This document shows positions 7,320-17,088 of a stretch of 64,000 nucleotides of DNA, piece after piece. The stretch spans positions 62,001 through 126,000 of the forward strand of contig JANNUS010000012.1 of NCBI GenBank assembly GCA_031395485.1, written 5' to 3'. Positions within the stretch are counted from its first letter, which is position 1. The number at the start of each line of letters is the position of its first letter. The notes under the pieces were generated by a model, which ran no database searches, was not told where the DNA came from, and worked only from the letters and a program-made list of their open reading frames with translations. Position numbers and translations under genes: made by a program. This DNA is from UBA2336 sp031395485 (lineage in GTDB: Bacteria; Bacteroidota; Bacteroidia; Cytophagales; Cyclobacteriaceae).

Positions 7320-10300
7320 TGGGTAGTCAATTAAAAAATAGTGACCCACTTTGGTTTAAGGATGCTATTATCTATGAGCTCTCTGTTCGTGCTTTTTATG
7401 ATAGTGATAAAGACGGCATTGGAGATTTCGCTGGCTTGATTCAGAAGCTTGATTACTTAGAGGATTTAGGTATCAATGCTATCTGGATACTGCCGTTTTA
7501 TCCATCTCCGTTGAAAGACGATGGCTATGATGTAACGGATCATTGCGATGTGCATCCCGATTTCGGATCACTCGGTGACTTTAAAGCATTTCTTAAAGAA
7601 GCTCATAGCCGTAACATTCGTGTGATTACGGAACTCGTATTGAATCACACATCCGATCAGCACCCGTGGTTTAAGCGTGCCCGAAAAGCAAAATCAGGAT
7701 CTCGTTTTCGTGAATTTTATGTTTGGAGCGAAAGCGCAGAGAAGTATAAAGAAGCCAGGGTTATAATTCAAGGAGAGGAGTCTGGCAACTGGACGTGGGA
7801 TCCGGACGCCAAGGCATATTACTGGCATAGGTTTTATCGTCACCAGCCTGAGCTGAACTATGATAACCCGGAAGTTCAGATGGAGATTGTCAAGATCATT
7901 GACTTCTGGTTAAAGATTGGAGTCGATGCGTTTCGTTTGTCATCTGTTCCGTTCTTGTTTGAAGAGGAAGGAACGAATTGTGAGAACCTTCCACAAACGC
8001 ATGCCTTTTTGCGAAAAATAAGGAGTCATATCGATAAGCACTACAAAAACCGAGTACTAATAGCAGAAGCAAATTTATGGCCTGAAGATGCCGCCAAATA
8101 TTTTGGTGATGGAAAAGAGTGTCACATGAATTTCAATTATCCGTTAATGCCGCGCTTGTTTCTTGGCTTGCGCACCGAAGATAGCTACCCAATAATTGAC
8201 ATTATGGAGCAGACTCCGGAAACGCTACCGAATAGTCAGTGGGCGCTATTTCTGCGCAATCATGACGAACTTGGGTTAGAAATGGTTACTGAAGAAGAGA
8301 AGGATTATCTGTTTAAGGCATACGCAAATGATTCGAATACGAAATTTAACATTGGCATACGAAGAAGGTTAGCGCCAATGCTTTATAATGATCGGAGAAA
8401 AATTGAATTGTTGTATACTATACTTTTCTCGCTACCGGGTACTCCTGTAATTTACTATGGCGATGAAATTGGAATGGGCGATAATATTTACTTAGGTGAT
8501 CGCCACGGTGTTCGCACACCCATGCAATGGAATATGAATTTGAATGCTGGGTTTTCAAGCGCGAACCCACAGAAATTATACCTGCCTGTTATCACCGACC
8601 CAGTTTATCGCTTCGAATCCGTGAATGTTGCAACGCAAGATGAAAACCCATCATCACTGATGTTTTGGATGCGCAATGTTATTGCCATGCGTAAACGCTT
8701 ACAAGTATTTGGTCGCGGAGCGATGAAGTTTGTTGATAGCAACAATAATAAAGTGCTATGCTTTTTACGCTCTGACGATCAGCAAAGGATTATTGTGGTA
8801 GCAAACCTCTCTCAGTTTTCACAGGCGACCACTCTTAATTTATCGGAATTTACCAATTGCGATGTAACGGAAGTATTCAGCCAAAATCGCTTTATGAATG
8901 TTGGTGAAGGACAATATGCGATAACTGTAAGCCCTTATGGATATTTCTGGTTTCAACTAGACAATGCCGAACGCAAAGATAAGCCAGAAGGGAGTGCTGA
9001 ATTACCTTTACTAAAAACTGAAGTTTCATGGGAAAAATTGCTAAGCAATTACAGTGAGCAACGGTTATTTGAGAGAAAAATCCTTCCTGTGTTTTTAAAG
9101 AAATGCCGTTGGTTTGTAGGAAAAGCCAAAGTCATTAGTAAAATAGGAGTACATAAAGTATTACCACTTAAAATTGAAGGTGCCATACATTACATTACAA
9201 TACTGGAGGTTCACTACGTACAGCGCTTATCGGAGTATTACTTTCTGCCCATGACGTTTATACTGGCCGATACAATTCTTGATAAAGTAGAGTACACAAC
9301 ACAAAGCATTATTTCAAGGGCAGACATACAAGGCAAAAGTGGTTTTATCATTGATAGCAGTTATGATAAAAGCTTTCGTGATTTTCTGTTGGTGAGTATG
9401 GATAAGAAAGTTCGTATAAAACAGGCGGGAGGCATACTAGAATTTAACTCAAGTGTTTTTAATAAAATCAAGCTTTCTGCTGGGCAGATTGATTCCAGAA
9501 TTCTAAAGGCAGAGCAGAGTAATACTTCAATCATTTATAACGATCAGTATTTCTTTAAATTCTATCGAAAAATCGAAACAGAAATAAACCCTGATTTAGA
9601 AATCGTCAGGTTCCTCTCCGAGAATACGAGTTTCGCGCATTCCCCTCGGTATGCGGGTAGTGTTGAATTTAAAGGCGATGGTGGTGAGACGATTGTCTTT
9701 GGACTGTTGCAGGAAAAGATTGAGAATCAGGGCGAGGCATGGGGCATGGCCACGGATTCGGTCGGTCGTTTTTTTGAACGCGTAATTATAAAGGCCAAGA
9801 GTGAAAAACTTCCTAAACTTGTTAACAGGGCATCTATTAAATTTGAAGAAGCGCCTGAAATCATACAAGAGTTTATTGGAAGAGGTTTTTATGAACGCGT
9901 AGTTCGTCTCGGGCAGCGCACAGCCGAGATGCACCTAGCGTTAGCTTCTGATAAATCCAGTATTGCCTTTGCGCCAGAAAACTTCACCGCTAACTATCAG
10001 CGGTCACTCTATTCATCATTTCGAAAATTGGTACGGGATAGATTTAGTTTGCTTGAGGCTGCTCTACCAAAACTTGATGATGCTACAAGATTCTTGGCAA
10101 GTACCGTACTTGGTATGGAAAATCAAGTGCTGGAAAGCCTAAGTGAAATTTATAAACTCAAGATAAATGCCGTCAAGAGCAGAATCCATGGCGACTACAA
10201 TCTGGGCCAGGTTTTATTTACAGGAAATGATTTTGTGATTATAGATTTCGAAGGAGAGCCCGGATTTTCATTCAGTGAGCGCAGATTGAAAAAGAGCCCG

Positions 10301-10663
10301 TTTAAAGATGTTGCAGGTATGATGCGCTCTTTTCATTATGCTGCCTTTGGAAAAATATTGTTAAATGAAAATTATCGTGACCGCGACCTTGATTTTTTAG
10401 AATCATGGGCTGAGCAGTGGCAACATTATATAAGTCGATTTTATTTAGGTGCTTATATGGACCGCATGGGTATGGGGCGTGAGTTGTCGGAAGAAGATAA
10501 TTTATTGATTCGCATTTTTTTGATCGAAAAAGCAATCTACGAATTGGGGTATGAGCTAAATGGCCGACCTGAGTGGGTTAAAATTCCATTGCGTGGAATT
10601 TATTATCACATGACACGCTATGCACAGGAAAATGAAAGGCAAGACAAAAAGAAAATGAAATAG
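7319..10663 (+). CDS. TreS-maltokinase fusion; TreS half lacks the catalytic nucleophile
   Basis: An 1114-residue two-domain protein. Residues 1-550 are a GH13_16 trehalose synthase (TreS) domain; residues of about 570-1105 are a maltokinase (Mak/Pep2), which phosphorylates maltose with ATP to give maltose 1-phosphate for GlgE. The kinase half has IHGDYNLGQ (Asp959) and IDFEGEP (Asp976), the expected catalytic and metal-binding residues. In the TreS half the general acid Glu250 (IAEAN) and Asp316 (RNHDE) are present. The region II motif, normally GFRLDAVP, reads AFRLSSVP, placing Ser208 (codon TCA at 7940-7942) where the obligatory nucleophile Asp belongs. The rest of the domain is well conserved (EGTNCENLP, GDEIGMGDNIYLGDR). 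The domain is therefore predicted unable to interconvert trehalose and maltose and may be only structural. It starts inside the glgE stop codon and ends 4 bases before glgB. Confidence 0.93.
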   Translation: MGSQLKNSDPLWFKDAIIYELSVRAFYDSDKDGIGDFAGLIQKLDYLEDLGINAIWILPFYPSPLKDDGYDVTDHCDVHPDFGSLGDFKAFLKEAHSRNIRVITELVLNHTSDQHPWFKRARKAKSGSRFREFYVWSESAEKYKEARVIIQGEESGNWTWDPDAKAYYWHRFYRHQPELNYDNPEVQMEIVKIIDFWLKIGVDAFRLSSVPFLFEEEGTNCENLPQTHAFLRKIRSHIDKHYKNRVLIAEANLWPEDAAKYFGDGKECHMNFNYPLMPRLFLGLRTEDSYPIIDIMEQTPETLPNSQWALFLRNHDELGLEMVTEEEKDYLFKAYANDSNTKFNIGIRRRLAPMLYNDRRKIELLYTILFSLPGTPVIYYGDEIGMGDNIYLGDRHGVRTPMQWNMNLNAGFSSANPQKLYLPVITDPVYRFESVNVATQDENPSSLMFWMRNVIAMRKRLQVFGRGAMKFVDSNNNKVLCFLRSDDQQRIIVVANLSQFSQATTLNLSEFTNCDVTEVFSQNRFMNVGEGQYAITVSPYGYFWFQLDNAERKDKPEGSAELPLLKTEVSWEKLLSNYSEQRLFERKILPVFLKKCRWFVGKAKVISKIGVHKVLPLKIEGAIHYITILEVHYVQRLSEYYFLPMTFILADTILDKVEYTTQSIISRADIQGKSGFIIDSSYDKSFRDFLLVSMDKKVRIKQAGGILEFNSSVFNKIKLSAGQIDSRILKAEQSNTSIIYNDQYFFKFYRKIETEINPDLEIVRFLSENTSFAHSPRYAGSVEFKGDGGETIVFGLLQEKIENQGEAWGMATDSVGRFFERVIIKAKSEKLPKLVNRASIKFEEAPEIIQEFIGRGFYERVVRLGQRTAEMHLALASDKSSIAFAPENFTANYQRSLYSSFRKLVRDRFSLLEAALPKLDDATRFLASTVLGMENQVLESLSEIYKLKINAVKSRIHGDYNLGQVLFTGNDFVIIDFEGEPGFSFSERRLKKSPFKDVAGMMRSFHYAAFGKILLNENYRDRDLDFLESWAEQWQHYISRFYLGAYMDRMGMGRELSEEDNLLIRIFLIEKAIYELGYELNGRPEWVKIPLRGIYYHMTRYAQENERQDKKKMK

Positions 10664-10667
10664 TCTT

Positions 10668-12638
10668 ATGGCAAAAAATAAAATTGTTGAAAATAAAAAA
10701 TATGATGAAGGGTTTACACTTTTCACTGATTTCGATATTCATTTATTTAAAACCGGAAAACATTTTAAGTTATACGAAAAACTTGGCGCCCATTCCGTTA
10801 AGTCACAGGGTAAGGAAGGAACATATTTTGCAGTGTGGGCACCTAACGCAAAAGCAGTTTCCGTAATTGGTGATTTCAACTTGTGGAATGCCACCAAAAA
10901 TTTGCTAGGCCCCCGCTGGGATGGTTCCGGAATTTGGGAAGGATTCTTCCCGGGTATTCAGAAGGGTGAGGTTTACAAATATGCTATTAACTCCACCACT
11001 GGAGACTACCTGGAGAAAGCTGATCCATTTGCAACGTATGCTGAGATAGCTCCTAAGACGGCCTCCATTGTTTGGCCGACAACGTACACATGGAAGGATA
11101 GCAAATGGATGGCGGCCAGGAAAAAATCAACGGGTAAACCAAAACCATATTCAGTTTACGAAGTTCATATCGGCTCGTGGCGAAGAAAACTAGAGGATGG
11201 AAATCGTTCGTTAAGTTATGGTGAGTTAGCAAAAGAGTTAGTGGAGTATGTGAAGGAAGCTGGATATACCCATGTTGAGTTATTACCAATTATGGAGCAT
11301 CCATTTTTTGGTTCATGGGGCTATCAACTCACCGGCTACTTCGCACCTACCAGTCGCCATGGAAACCCTGAAGAGTTTATGGCTCTGGTGGATGCTTTTC
11401 ATCAGGCCGACATAGGTGTTATTTTGGATTGGGTTCCCTCTCACTTCCCGGGCGATGCACACGGCTTGTACAAATTTGATGGAACTTTTTTGTATGAGCA
11501 TGAAGATCCCCGTAAAGGGTTTCATCCAGACTGGAAGAGCTATATATTTAATTTTGGCCGTGATGAAGTCCGATCATTTCTTATCAGCAATGCATTATTT
11601 TGGTTAGAGCGTTATCATATCGATGGATTGCGTGTTGATGCAGTGGCGAGCATGCTGTATCTGGATTATTCAAGAAAAGCGGGAGAATGGATACCAAACC
11701 AGTATGGTGGTAATGAAAATATCGAAGCGATTAACTTCCTCAAGGAATTTAATGAAGTGGTGTATGCAAACTTCCCCGACACACTTACAATTGCAGAAGA
11801 ATCAACGGCATGGCCAGGCGTATCCCGTCCAACATATTTAGGTGGCTTAGGCTTTGGTCAAAAGTGGATGATGGGTTGGATGCACGATACGCTTCAGTAT
11901 TTTAAGAAAGATACTGTTCACAGAAAGTATCATCAGAATGAAATTACGTTTAGCACCATGTACGCATTTACCGAAAACTTTATGCTGCCCCTCTCGCATG
12001 ATGAAGTTGTTCACGGAAAGGGCTCATTGCTGGGTAGAATGCCTGGAGATGAATGGCAGAAGTTTGCAAACCTTCGCTTATTGTTTGGGTATATGTATAC
12101 GCATCCGGGAACAAAATTAGTTTTCATGGGTGGCGAGTTCGGGCAGTCAAGTGAATGGAATCATGATCATAGCCTTCGTTGGGATTTGTTGCAACATGCT
12201 CCGCATAAAGGTATGCTTACGTACATGCAAGAATTAAACACGCACTATAAGTCTGAGCCTGCGTTGTACCACTATTCGTTTGATCACAGGGGTTTCGAAT
12301 GGATCGATTACGCTGATCGGGAAAATAGCGTAATTGCTTATCAACGCAAATCCGATACAAAGGAAGATCTCCTCATTGTCGTCTGTAACCTCACCCCGCA
12401 AGTTTTACAGCACTACAGGGTAGGTGTGCCTTATCGTGGAAAGTGGAAAGAAATTTTTAACTCCGACAATCTGAAGTATGGAGGAACCGGTGTTTTAAAT
12501 CCTGGCGAACTTTCAACATCACCCATTAAATATCACAAGCAGGATTATTCGGTATCGATAACACTACCACCGCTTTCAATGAGTGTACTTAAATTACAAA
12601 AGGAAGATAATGAATTTGAATTGGAAGCCGGTAGCTAG
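10668..12638 (+). CDS. glgB: 1,4-alpha-glucan branching enzyme
   Basis: GlgB introduces alpha-1,6 branches into the linear glucan made by GlgE. At 656 residues it is a full-length GH13_9 member. The N-terminal CBM48 domain spans about residues 40-135 (YFAVWAPNAKAVSVIGDFN), followed by the TIM barrel with DWVPSHF (region I), GLRVDAVASM with nucleophile Asp324, TIAEEST with acid/base Glu377, and LPLSHDEVVHGKGSL (region IV). A C-terminal beta domain closes the protein. It starts four bases after the TreS-maltokinase stop, so the three genes are almost certainly co-transcribed. No glgA or glgC lies nearby, which supports the GlgE route as this locus' way of making polymer. Confidence 0.96.
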   Translation: MAKNKIVENKKYDEGFTLFTDFDIHLFKTGKHFKLYEKLGAHSVKSQGKEGTYFAVWAPNAKAVSVIGDFNLWNATKNLLGPRWDGSGIWEGFFPGIQKGEVYKYAINSTTGDYLEKADPFATYAEIAPKTASIVWPTTYTWKDSKWMAARKKSTGKPKPYSVYEVHIGSWRRKLEDGNRSLSYGELAKELVEYVKEAGYTHVELLPIMEHPFFGSWGYQLTGYFAPTSRHGNPEEFMALVDAFHQADIGVILDWVPSHFPGDAHGLYKFDGTFLYEHEDPRKGFHPDWKSYIFNFGRDEVRSFLISNALFWLERYHIDGLRVDAVASMLYLDYSRKAGEWIPNQYGGNENIEAINFLKEFNEVVYANFPDTLTIAEESTAWPGVSRPTYLGGLGFGQKWMMGWMHDTLQYFKKDTVHRKYHQNEITFSTMYAFTENFMLPLSHDEVVHGKGSLLGRMPGDEWQKFANLRLLFGYMYTHPGTKLVFMGGEFGQSSEWNHDHSLRWDLLQHAPHKGMLTYMQELNTHYKSEPALYHYSFDHRGFEWIDYADRENSVIAYQRKSDTKEDLLIVVCNLTPQVLQHYRVGVPYRGKWKEIFNSDNLKYGGTGVLNPGELSTSPIKYHKQDYSVSITLPPLSMSVLKLQKEDNEFELEAGS

Positions 12639-12703
12639 CAGCTACCCGTTAATAGTTATCGGATTGATAAAACTATTAGCTTAACTATTAATAAATAACA
12701 GAG

Positions 12704-15097
12704 TTGGAAAAGTACATATGTATACATGGGCATTTCTATCAGCCCCCACGCGAAAATGCATGGCTAGAGGTAATTGAGGTTCAGGATTCAGCGCATCCCT
12801 ATCACGATTGGAACGAACGCATTTCGGCAGAATGCTATGCCCCCAATGCGGCTTCTCGCATTCTCGAGCATGGTATCATTAAGGATATTATTAATAACTA
12901 TTCGAAGATCAGTTTTAATTTCGGACCAACGTTGCTTTCATGGATGGAGAATTACGACCATGAAACCTATGAAGCAATCTTAGAAGCCGATAAAGAAAGT
13001 ATCAAGAATTTTTCCGGACATGGATCAGCAATTGCTCAGGTATACAACCACATGATCATGCCATTGGCGAACCGGAAGGATAAGGAAGCGCAAATTGTTT
13101 GGGGGATTCGTGATTTCGAACATCGATTTGCACGTAAGCCGGAAGGCATGTGGTTGGCAGAGAGCGCAGTGGATATTGAGTCGCTCGAGTTATTGGTTGA
13201 GTATGGCATTAAGTATACAATACTGGCTCCTCGTCAGGCAAAATCGTTTAAAAAAATTGAGGAAAATGATTGGCGTGAAGTAGGTGATGAAGGGATTGAT
13301 ACACGAAGACCGTATAACTGTTCACTGCCTTCCGGGAAAACCATTTCGTTATTTTTCTATCATGGCGACATTGCTCAAGGTGTTGCTTTTAATGGACTAC
13401 TCAATAACGGTCAGAAATTTGCCAAAAGTCTGCTTGATTCATTTGATAGTGAATCAAGTGAACCGCAACTCGTGCATATAGCCACCGATGGTGAGACGTA
13501 TGGTCACCATCATAAGCATGGCGACATGGCATTGGCCTTTTGTCTGGACTTTATTGATGAGCACAAGCATGCGAAGATTACCAACTATGCTGAGTATCTC
13601 ACGAAAGTAAAGACTACCTATGAAGTTCAGATTCATGAAAACAGTTCGTGGAGTTGCGTACACGGCATCGAGCGTTGGCGCAGCGATTGTGGTTGTAATT
13701 CTGGTGGAAAAGCTAATTGGAATCAGAAGTGGCGAAAGCCATTACGTGAAGCCCTTGACTGGCTACGCGATGAGTTAAATCAAGTTTACGAGCGTGAGGC
13801 TTCGCAGGTTTTAAAGGACCCATGGGAAGCTCGCAATGAATACATTAATGTGATCTTAAGGAGGAATGATGACACGGTTCGAAAGTTTTTAAAGGATCAT
13901 TGTCTGATAGACGTGGAACAAAAGCGCGTATTGCGTTTGATGGAAATGCAGCGTAATGCCATGCTTATGTATACAAGTTGCGGATGGTTCTTTGATGAGA
14001 TATCCGGAATTGAAACCACGCAGATAATGCAGTATGCTTGTCGGGCGATACAGCTGATTAGCCAAACGGTGGGGACAGACCTCGAAGAAGAATTCATGAA
14101 ACGATTGGAATCAGCACCGAGTAACGTTCCTTCGCTGGAAAATGGTTCGAATGTGTACAAGCGGTATGTTATTCCTTCCAAAACAAACCTGGCTCGTGTG
14201 GGAATGCACTATGCTGTTTCTTCTTTGTTTGAAGATGATCCGGAGAAAGCTCCGCTGTTTAATTATACAGCAACGAATGAGTTTTTTATCCGCAAGGAAG
14301 CAGGGGAACAGAAGCTTGCCGTGGGCGTTACAAAAGTGAAATCAAATGTAACGCGTTCTGAAAAGCGGTTCACCTTTGCGGTCGTGTATATGGGCAAGCA
14401 TAACATCATCGGCAACATATCGCTGGATATGGAGGATGATAAATTTGCCAGCATGCAAATGCGCATCTTGAATGCCTTTGATGAAGGCCAGTTGGGGGAT
14501 GTGATTGCGCACATGCAAACCTATTTTGGCCCGGTTCATTATACGTTGTGGCAATTGTTTAAAGATGAGAAACGCACTGTGTTGGACATGATAACACTGC
14601 AGAGTATGCAGGAATTGGAAGCATCGTTGAGAAGGGTTTATAATCGTGATTATCCGTTGGTAAATGCATTGGTCAATAACGATATACCCATCCCAAAAGC
14701 ATACTCAACAACATTTGAATACATTCTAAATGCCGACTTACTAAACTGTTTTAAAGCTGATAAGGTCAACGTAAAAGAGCTTGATCGGGTGATGGGTGAG
14801 TTGCTAAAATGGGATTTGAAAATTGAAGATAAAGACAAAGTATCGCGCCTGGCAGGGGAGAGCATTTTTAAAGAGTTGAAACGTATTAATGCTGAGCGAA
14901 GCAATACAAAGCGTATTGAACGATTGAACCGAGCATTTCCGCTACTTATGCAATTCAAGCTTGAGCCGATTTTGTACCAAAGCCAGAATTTGTATTTTGA
15001 AATTTCACGTGAAGAGGACGTGGAAACACTGAGTCATAAGCCTGAGTGGGTAAAGCAATTTAAGTTGTTGGGCGAGAATTTAGGAGTTAAAGTTTAA
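12704..15097 (+). CDS. GH57 glycoside hydrolase with DUF3536 domain
   Basis: A 797-residue protein of the GH57 plus DUF3536 type. The GH57 beta/alpha barrel covers about residues 1-330, with HGHFYQPPREN near the start, GMWLAESAVD carrying the expected nucleophile Glu153, and ATDGETYGHHH with the expected acid Asp262. The remainder is the DUF3536 region. GH57 enzymes are retaining alpha-glucan amylases, glucanotransferases or branching enzymes; which one this is cannot be told from sequence. No signal peptide is present, so it acts in the cytoplasm. The only sensible start is a TTG at 12704, since the nearby ATG is out of frame. It lies 65 bases downstream of glgB in the same direction and probably remodels or mobilises the same polymer. 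Confidence 0.9.
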   Translation: MEKYICIHGHFYQPPRENAWLEVIEVQDSAHPYHDWNERISAECYAPNAASRILEHGIIKDIINNYSKISFNFGPTLLSWMENYDHETYEAILEADKESIKNFSGHGSAIAQVYNHMIMPLANRKDKEAQIVWGIRDFEHRFARKPEGMWLAESAVDIESLELLVEYGIKYTILAPRQAKSFKKIEENDWREVGDEGIDTRRPYNCSLPSGKTISLFFYHGDIAQGVAFNGLLNNGQKFAKSLLDSFDSESSEPQLVHIATDGETYGHHHKHGDMALAFCLDFIDEHKHAKITNYAEYLTKVKTTYEVQIHENSSWSCVHGIERWRSDCGCNSGGKANWNQKWRKPLREALDWLRDELNQVYEREASQVLKDPWEARNEYINVILRRNDDTVRKFLKDHCLIDVEQKRVLRLMEMQRNAMLMYTSCGWFFDEISGIETTQIMQYACRAIQLISQTVGTDLEEEFMKRLESAPSNVPSLENGSNVYKRYVIPSKTNLARVGMHYAVSSLFEDDPEKAPLFNYTATNEFFIRKEAGEQKLAVGVTKVKSNVTRSEKRFTFAVVYMGKHNIIGNISLDMEDDKFASMQMRILNAFDEGQLGDVIAHMQTYFGPVHYTLWQLFKDEKRTVLDMITLQSMQELEASLRRVYNRDYPLVNALVNNDIPIPKAYSTTFEYILNADLLNCFKADKVNVKELDRVMGELLKWDLKIEDKDKVSRLAGESIFKELKRINAERSNTKRIERLNRAFPLLMQFKLEPILYQSQNLYFEISREEDVETLSHKPEWVKQFKLLGENLGVKV

Positions 15098-15122
15098 TCC
15101 CAACTCGTTAATGAACCGCAGA

Positions 15123-16643
15123 CTACTTAGTTTTTTCTTTGTTCTTCAATTCCTTTCTAATCAATGCGTACCCAATGTTGTTAAAATTGTAATCAATTAA
15201 CTCGTTGTAAAGCTTAGTCGCTCGCTCAGTTTGCCCTGCTTTTTCACACGCCAATGCAAGCCTATATTTGCTATAAGGCGCATTCGGATCAGATTGTTCC
15301 TGATGAGCAATGGCATCGCCATATTTTTCCTGCTTGTAATTTATATAGCTAATGGCCGCATGATAGCTCCAAAGTTTAGTTGGATTCTTCACAGGCTCTA
15401 ATGCCAATTTAGCAGCTTCTGCCTTTGCTGTGGCTGCGCTATAGTCGCCTTTCATGGCCAATGCATAGACTTCCCAAACAAGTATATTCGCTTTTTGCTG
15501 AAGCTTGGCTTCTTCCGTTCCAATTCCTTCTCCAATTTTCTCCGAAATAGGTTTCATCATTGCCACTAATCTGCTCACTTCTTTTGCGTCATCCATATGA
15601 AAAGCAATAATGGCACAATTTGAAAGCAACGAATTTTTAACACCGATTATCTGGCTCTCGTGTAGCCCAATCGTATTTATGCTCTTAGCCTTTTCCTCTA
15701 ACCACGACTTCGCAGTTTTAAAATCACCATCATACAAGTAGGTGAATGCTTCAAAATTTATAGGAGCAACCTTATTATCGGGGTTAAGCTCTGCTGCTTT
15801 CCGGTAATCTTTACGAGCCTCGTCAAATAAATTCAAATAAGAATTTACGTGCCCCCGCTTAAGATAGGTCAATGCATCATTCGGATCTTTTTGCAATGCG
15901 CTTTCATACGCCTCCCTCGCTTTCATCAGGTTGTTCTGCGCGCGGTATGCATCACCAAGGTAAACGTGAGAGCCCGACAGGTCGGGCTTAAGTTCAACGA
16001 CTTTTAAAAAATTTGCTTCGGCTTTACTAAAATCTCGCGGGTCGATATTCATGAAAGAACTAGCAAGACTAAAGTACCCGCCTACCCAACTCGAATCGAG
16101 ATCAATAGCTTTTTGATATTGCACCCGAGCTTTTTCATGCTGGCTAATGTCCGCGTAACACTCACCCAAGTATGCAAGCGCTCTTGGGCTAGTTGGGTAT
16201 GAGGCTACGAGTTGTTCAGCTAATCGCAAACGCTCTTCCGTGTTATTATTCAGGAACGTCCTATACAACTCCACTAAAATTTTTTCTCCTTCATTTTTTC
16301 CTTCAAGATTGCTGGTAGCGGTAGCAAGATCTTTTTTAAAATGTTCGTTAGAAGGGCTTGTGTTTGACCGATACAGGTAAGCACTTGCAAAACCAGAGTC
16401 CTGCTCAATAGCTTTAGCAAAATAAAGCCTTGCTTGTTGCGCATTACCAACATCAAGCAACTCCATCCCTTTATTAAAAGATGTCAACGCATCAGTTGAA
16501 GATGTGGTTACTGGTAATTCGGTAGGCAAAACATTTACTTGCTGTGGCTTCTCATTCTGCTTGCAACCTAAAAATGCCAACAATAAAGTTACGATAGCTA
16601 TACATGTATAGGATGGTATTAAAGATCCTTGATAATTTTTCAT
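15123..16643 (-). CDS. TPR-repeat lipoprotein
   Basis: A 506-residue protein with a lipoprotein signal peptide (lipobox AFLGC, Cys at about residue 27) followed by a series of tetratricopeptide repeats through most of the chain, for example ALAYLGECYADISQHEKA and SHVYLGDAYRAQNNLMKA. TPR arrays mediate protein-protein contacts; the likely location is the periplasmic face of a membrane. No enzymatic domain is visible. It converges on the GH57 gene with a 25-base gap and is not clearly co-transcribed with the glycolytic genes, being 445 bases downstream of the ROK gene. The function remains unknown. Confidence 0.85.
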   Translation of the reverse strand: MKNYQGSLIPSYTCIAIVTLLLAFLGCKQNEKPQQVNVLPTELPVTTSSTDALTSFNKGMELLDVGNAQQARLYFAKAIEQDSGFASAYLYRSNTSPSNEHFKKDLATATSNLEGKNEGEKILVELYRTFLNNNTEERLRLAEQLVASYPTSPRALAYLGECYADISQHEKARVQYQKAIDLDSSWVGGYFSLASSFMNIDPRDFSKAEANFLKVVELKPDLSGSHVYLGDAYRAQNNLMKAREAYESALQKDPNDALTYLKRGHVNSYLNLFDEARKDYRKAAELNPDNKVAPINFEAFTYLYDGDFKTAKSWLEEKAKSINTIGLHESQIIGVKNSLLSNCAIIAFHMDDAKEVSRLVAMMKPISEKIGEGIGTEEAKLQQKANILVWEVYALAMKGDYSAATAKAEAAKLALEPVKNPTKLWSYHAAISYINYKQEKYGDAIAHQEQSDPNAPYSKYRLALACEKAGQTERATKLYNELIDYNFNNIGYALIRKELKNKEKTK

Positions 16644-17088
16644 AAATAGTTATTGTTTAGTTGAACAGAGAGATTTCGAACGGATCAATAAATCTGCTTA
16701 GGGTGGTTGGATATGGACATGATCCTCCATTTTTTTATAGGTTGATGACGACTTCTAAATTCGTCAAGCATGCCTACACATTTCTGTCAGAACCAGCTTC
16801 TGTACGTACGTGGCATCACTAAATTAAACCGGAACTTTTGCAATTTGCTTGGCACGGTGAATGTACAAATTAACCATGAAAATTTCAATGTAATTTCAGC
16901 ATCCTTGTTAGATTTAGGAAATCATTGATGTATGCTTATGAAATCAATCTTTTTATTGACTTCCATTCTTTTTTTGTCTTTTAATTCACTTTAACCACGG
17001 AGCGAACGCACACTAAATATTTGATGGGGGCTACCGATTCCCGTTCACCCGATGGCGGAGTTGCAGGATATTAGGTTACTATAGTACT
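16644..17088. other. Gene-free region
   Basis: This 445-base gap between two minus-strand genes has no convincing gene, RNA or terminator hairpin. The only item is an 18-codon plus-strand reading frame at 16938-16994 whose product looks like a bare signal peptide (MKSIFLLTSILFLSF) and then stops. It may be the start of a lost secreted-protein gene or chance. Confidence 0.6.

Noticed and set aside
16938..16994. 18-codon plus-strand frame encoding a signal-peptide-like sequence
   Set aside because: It stops right after the hydrophobic stretch and no downstream frame continues it. Too short to call a gene; noted only as a possible relic.
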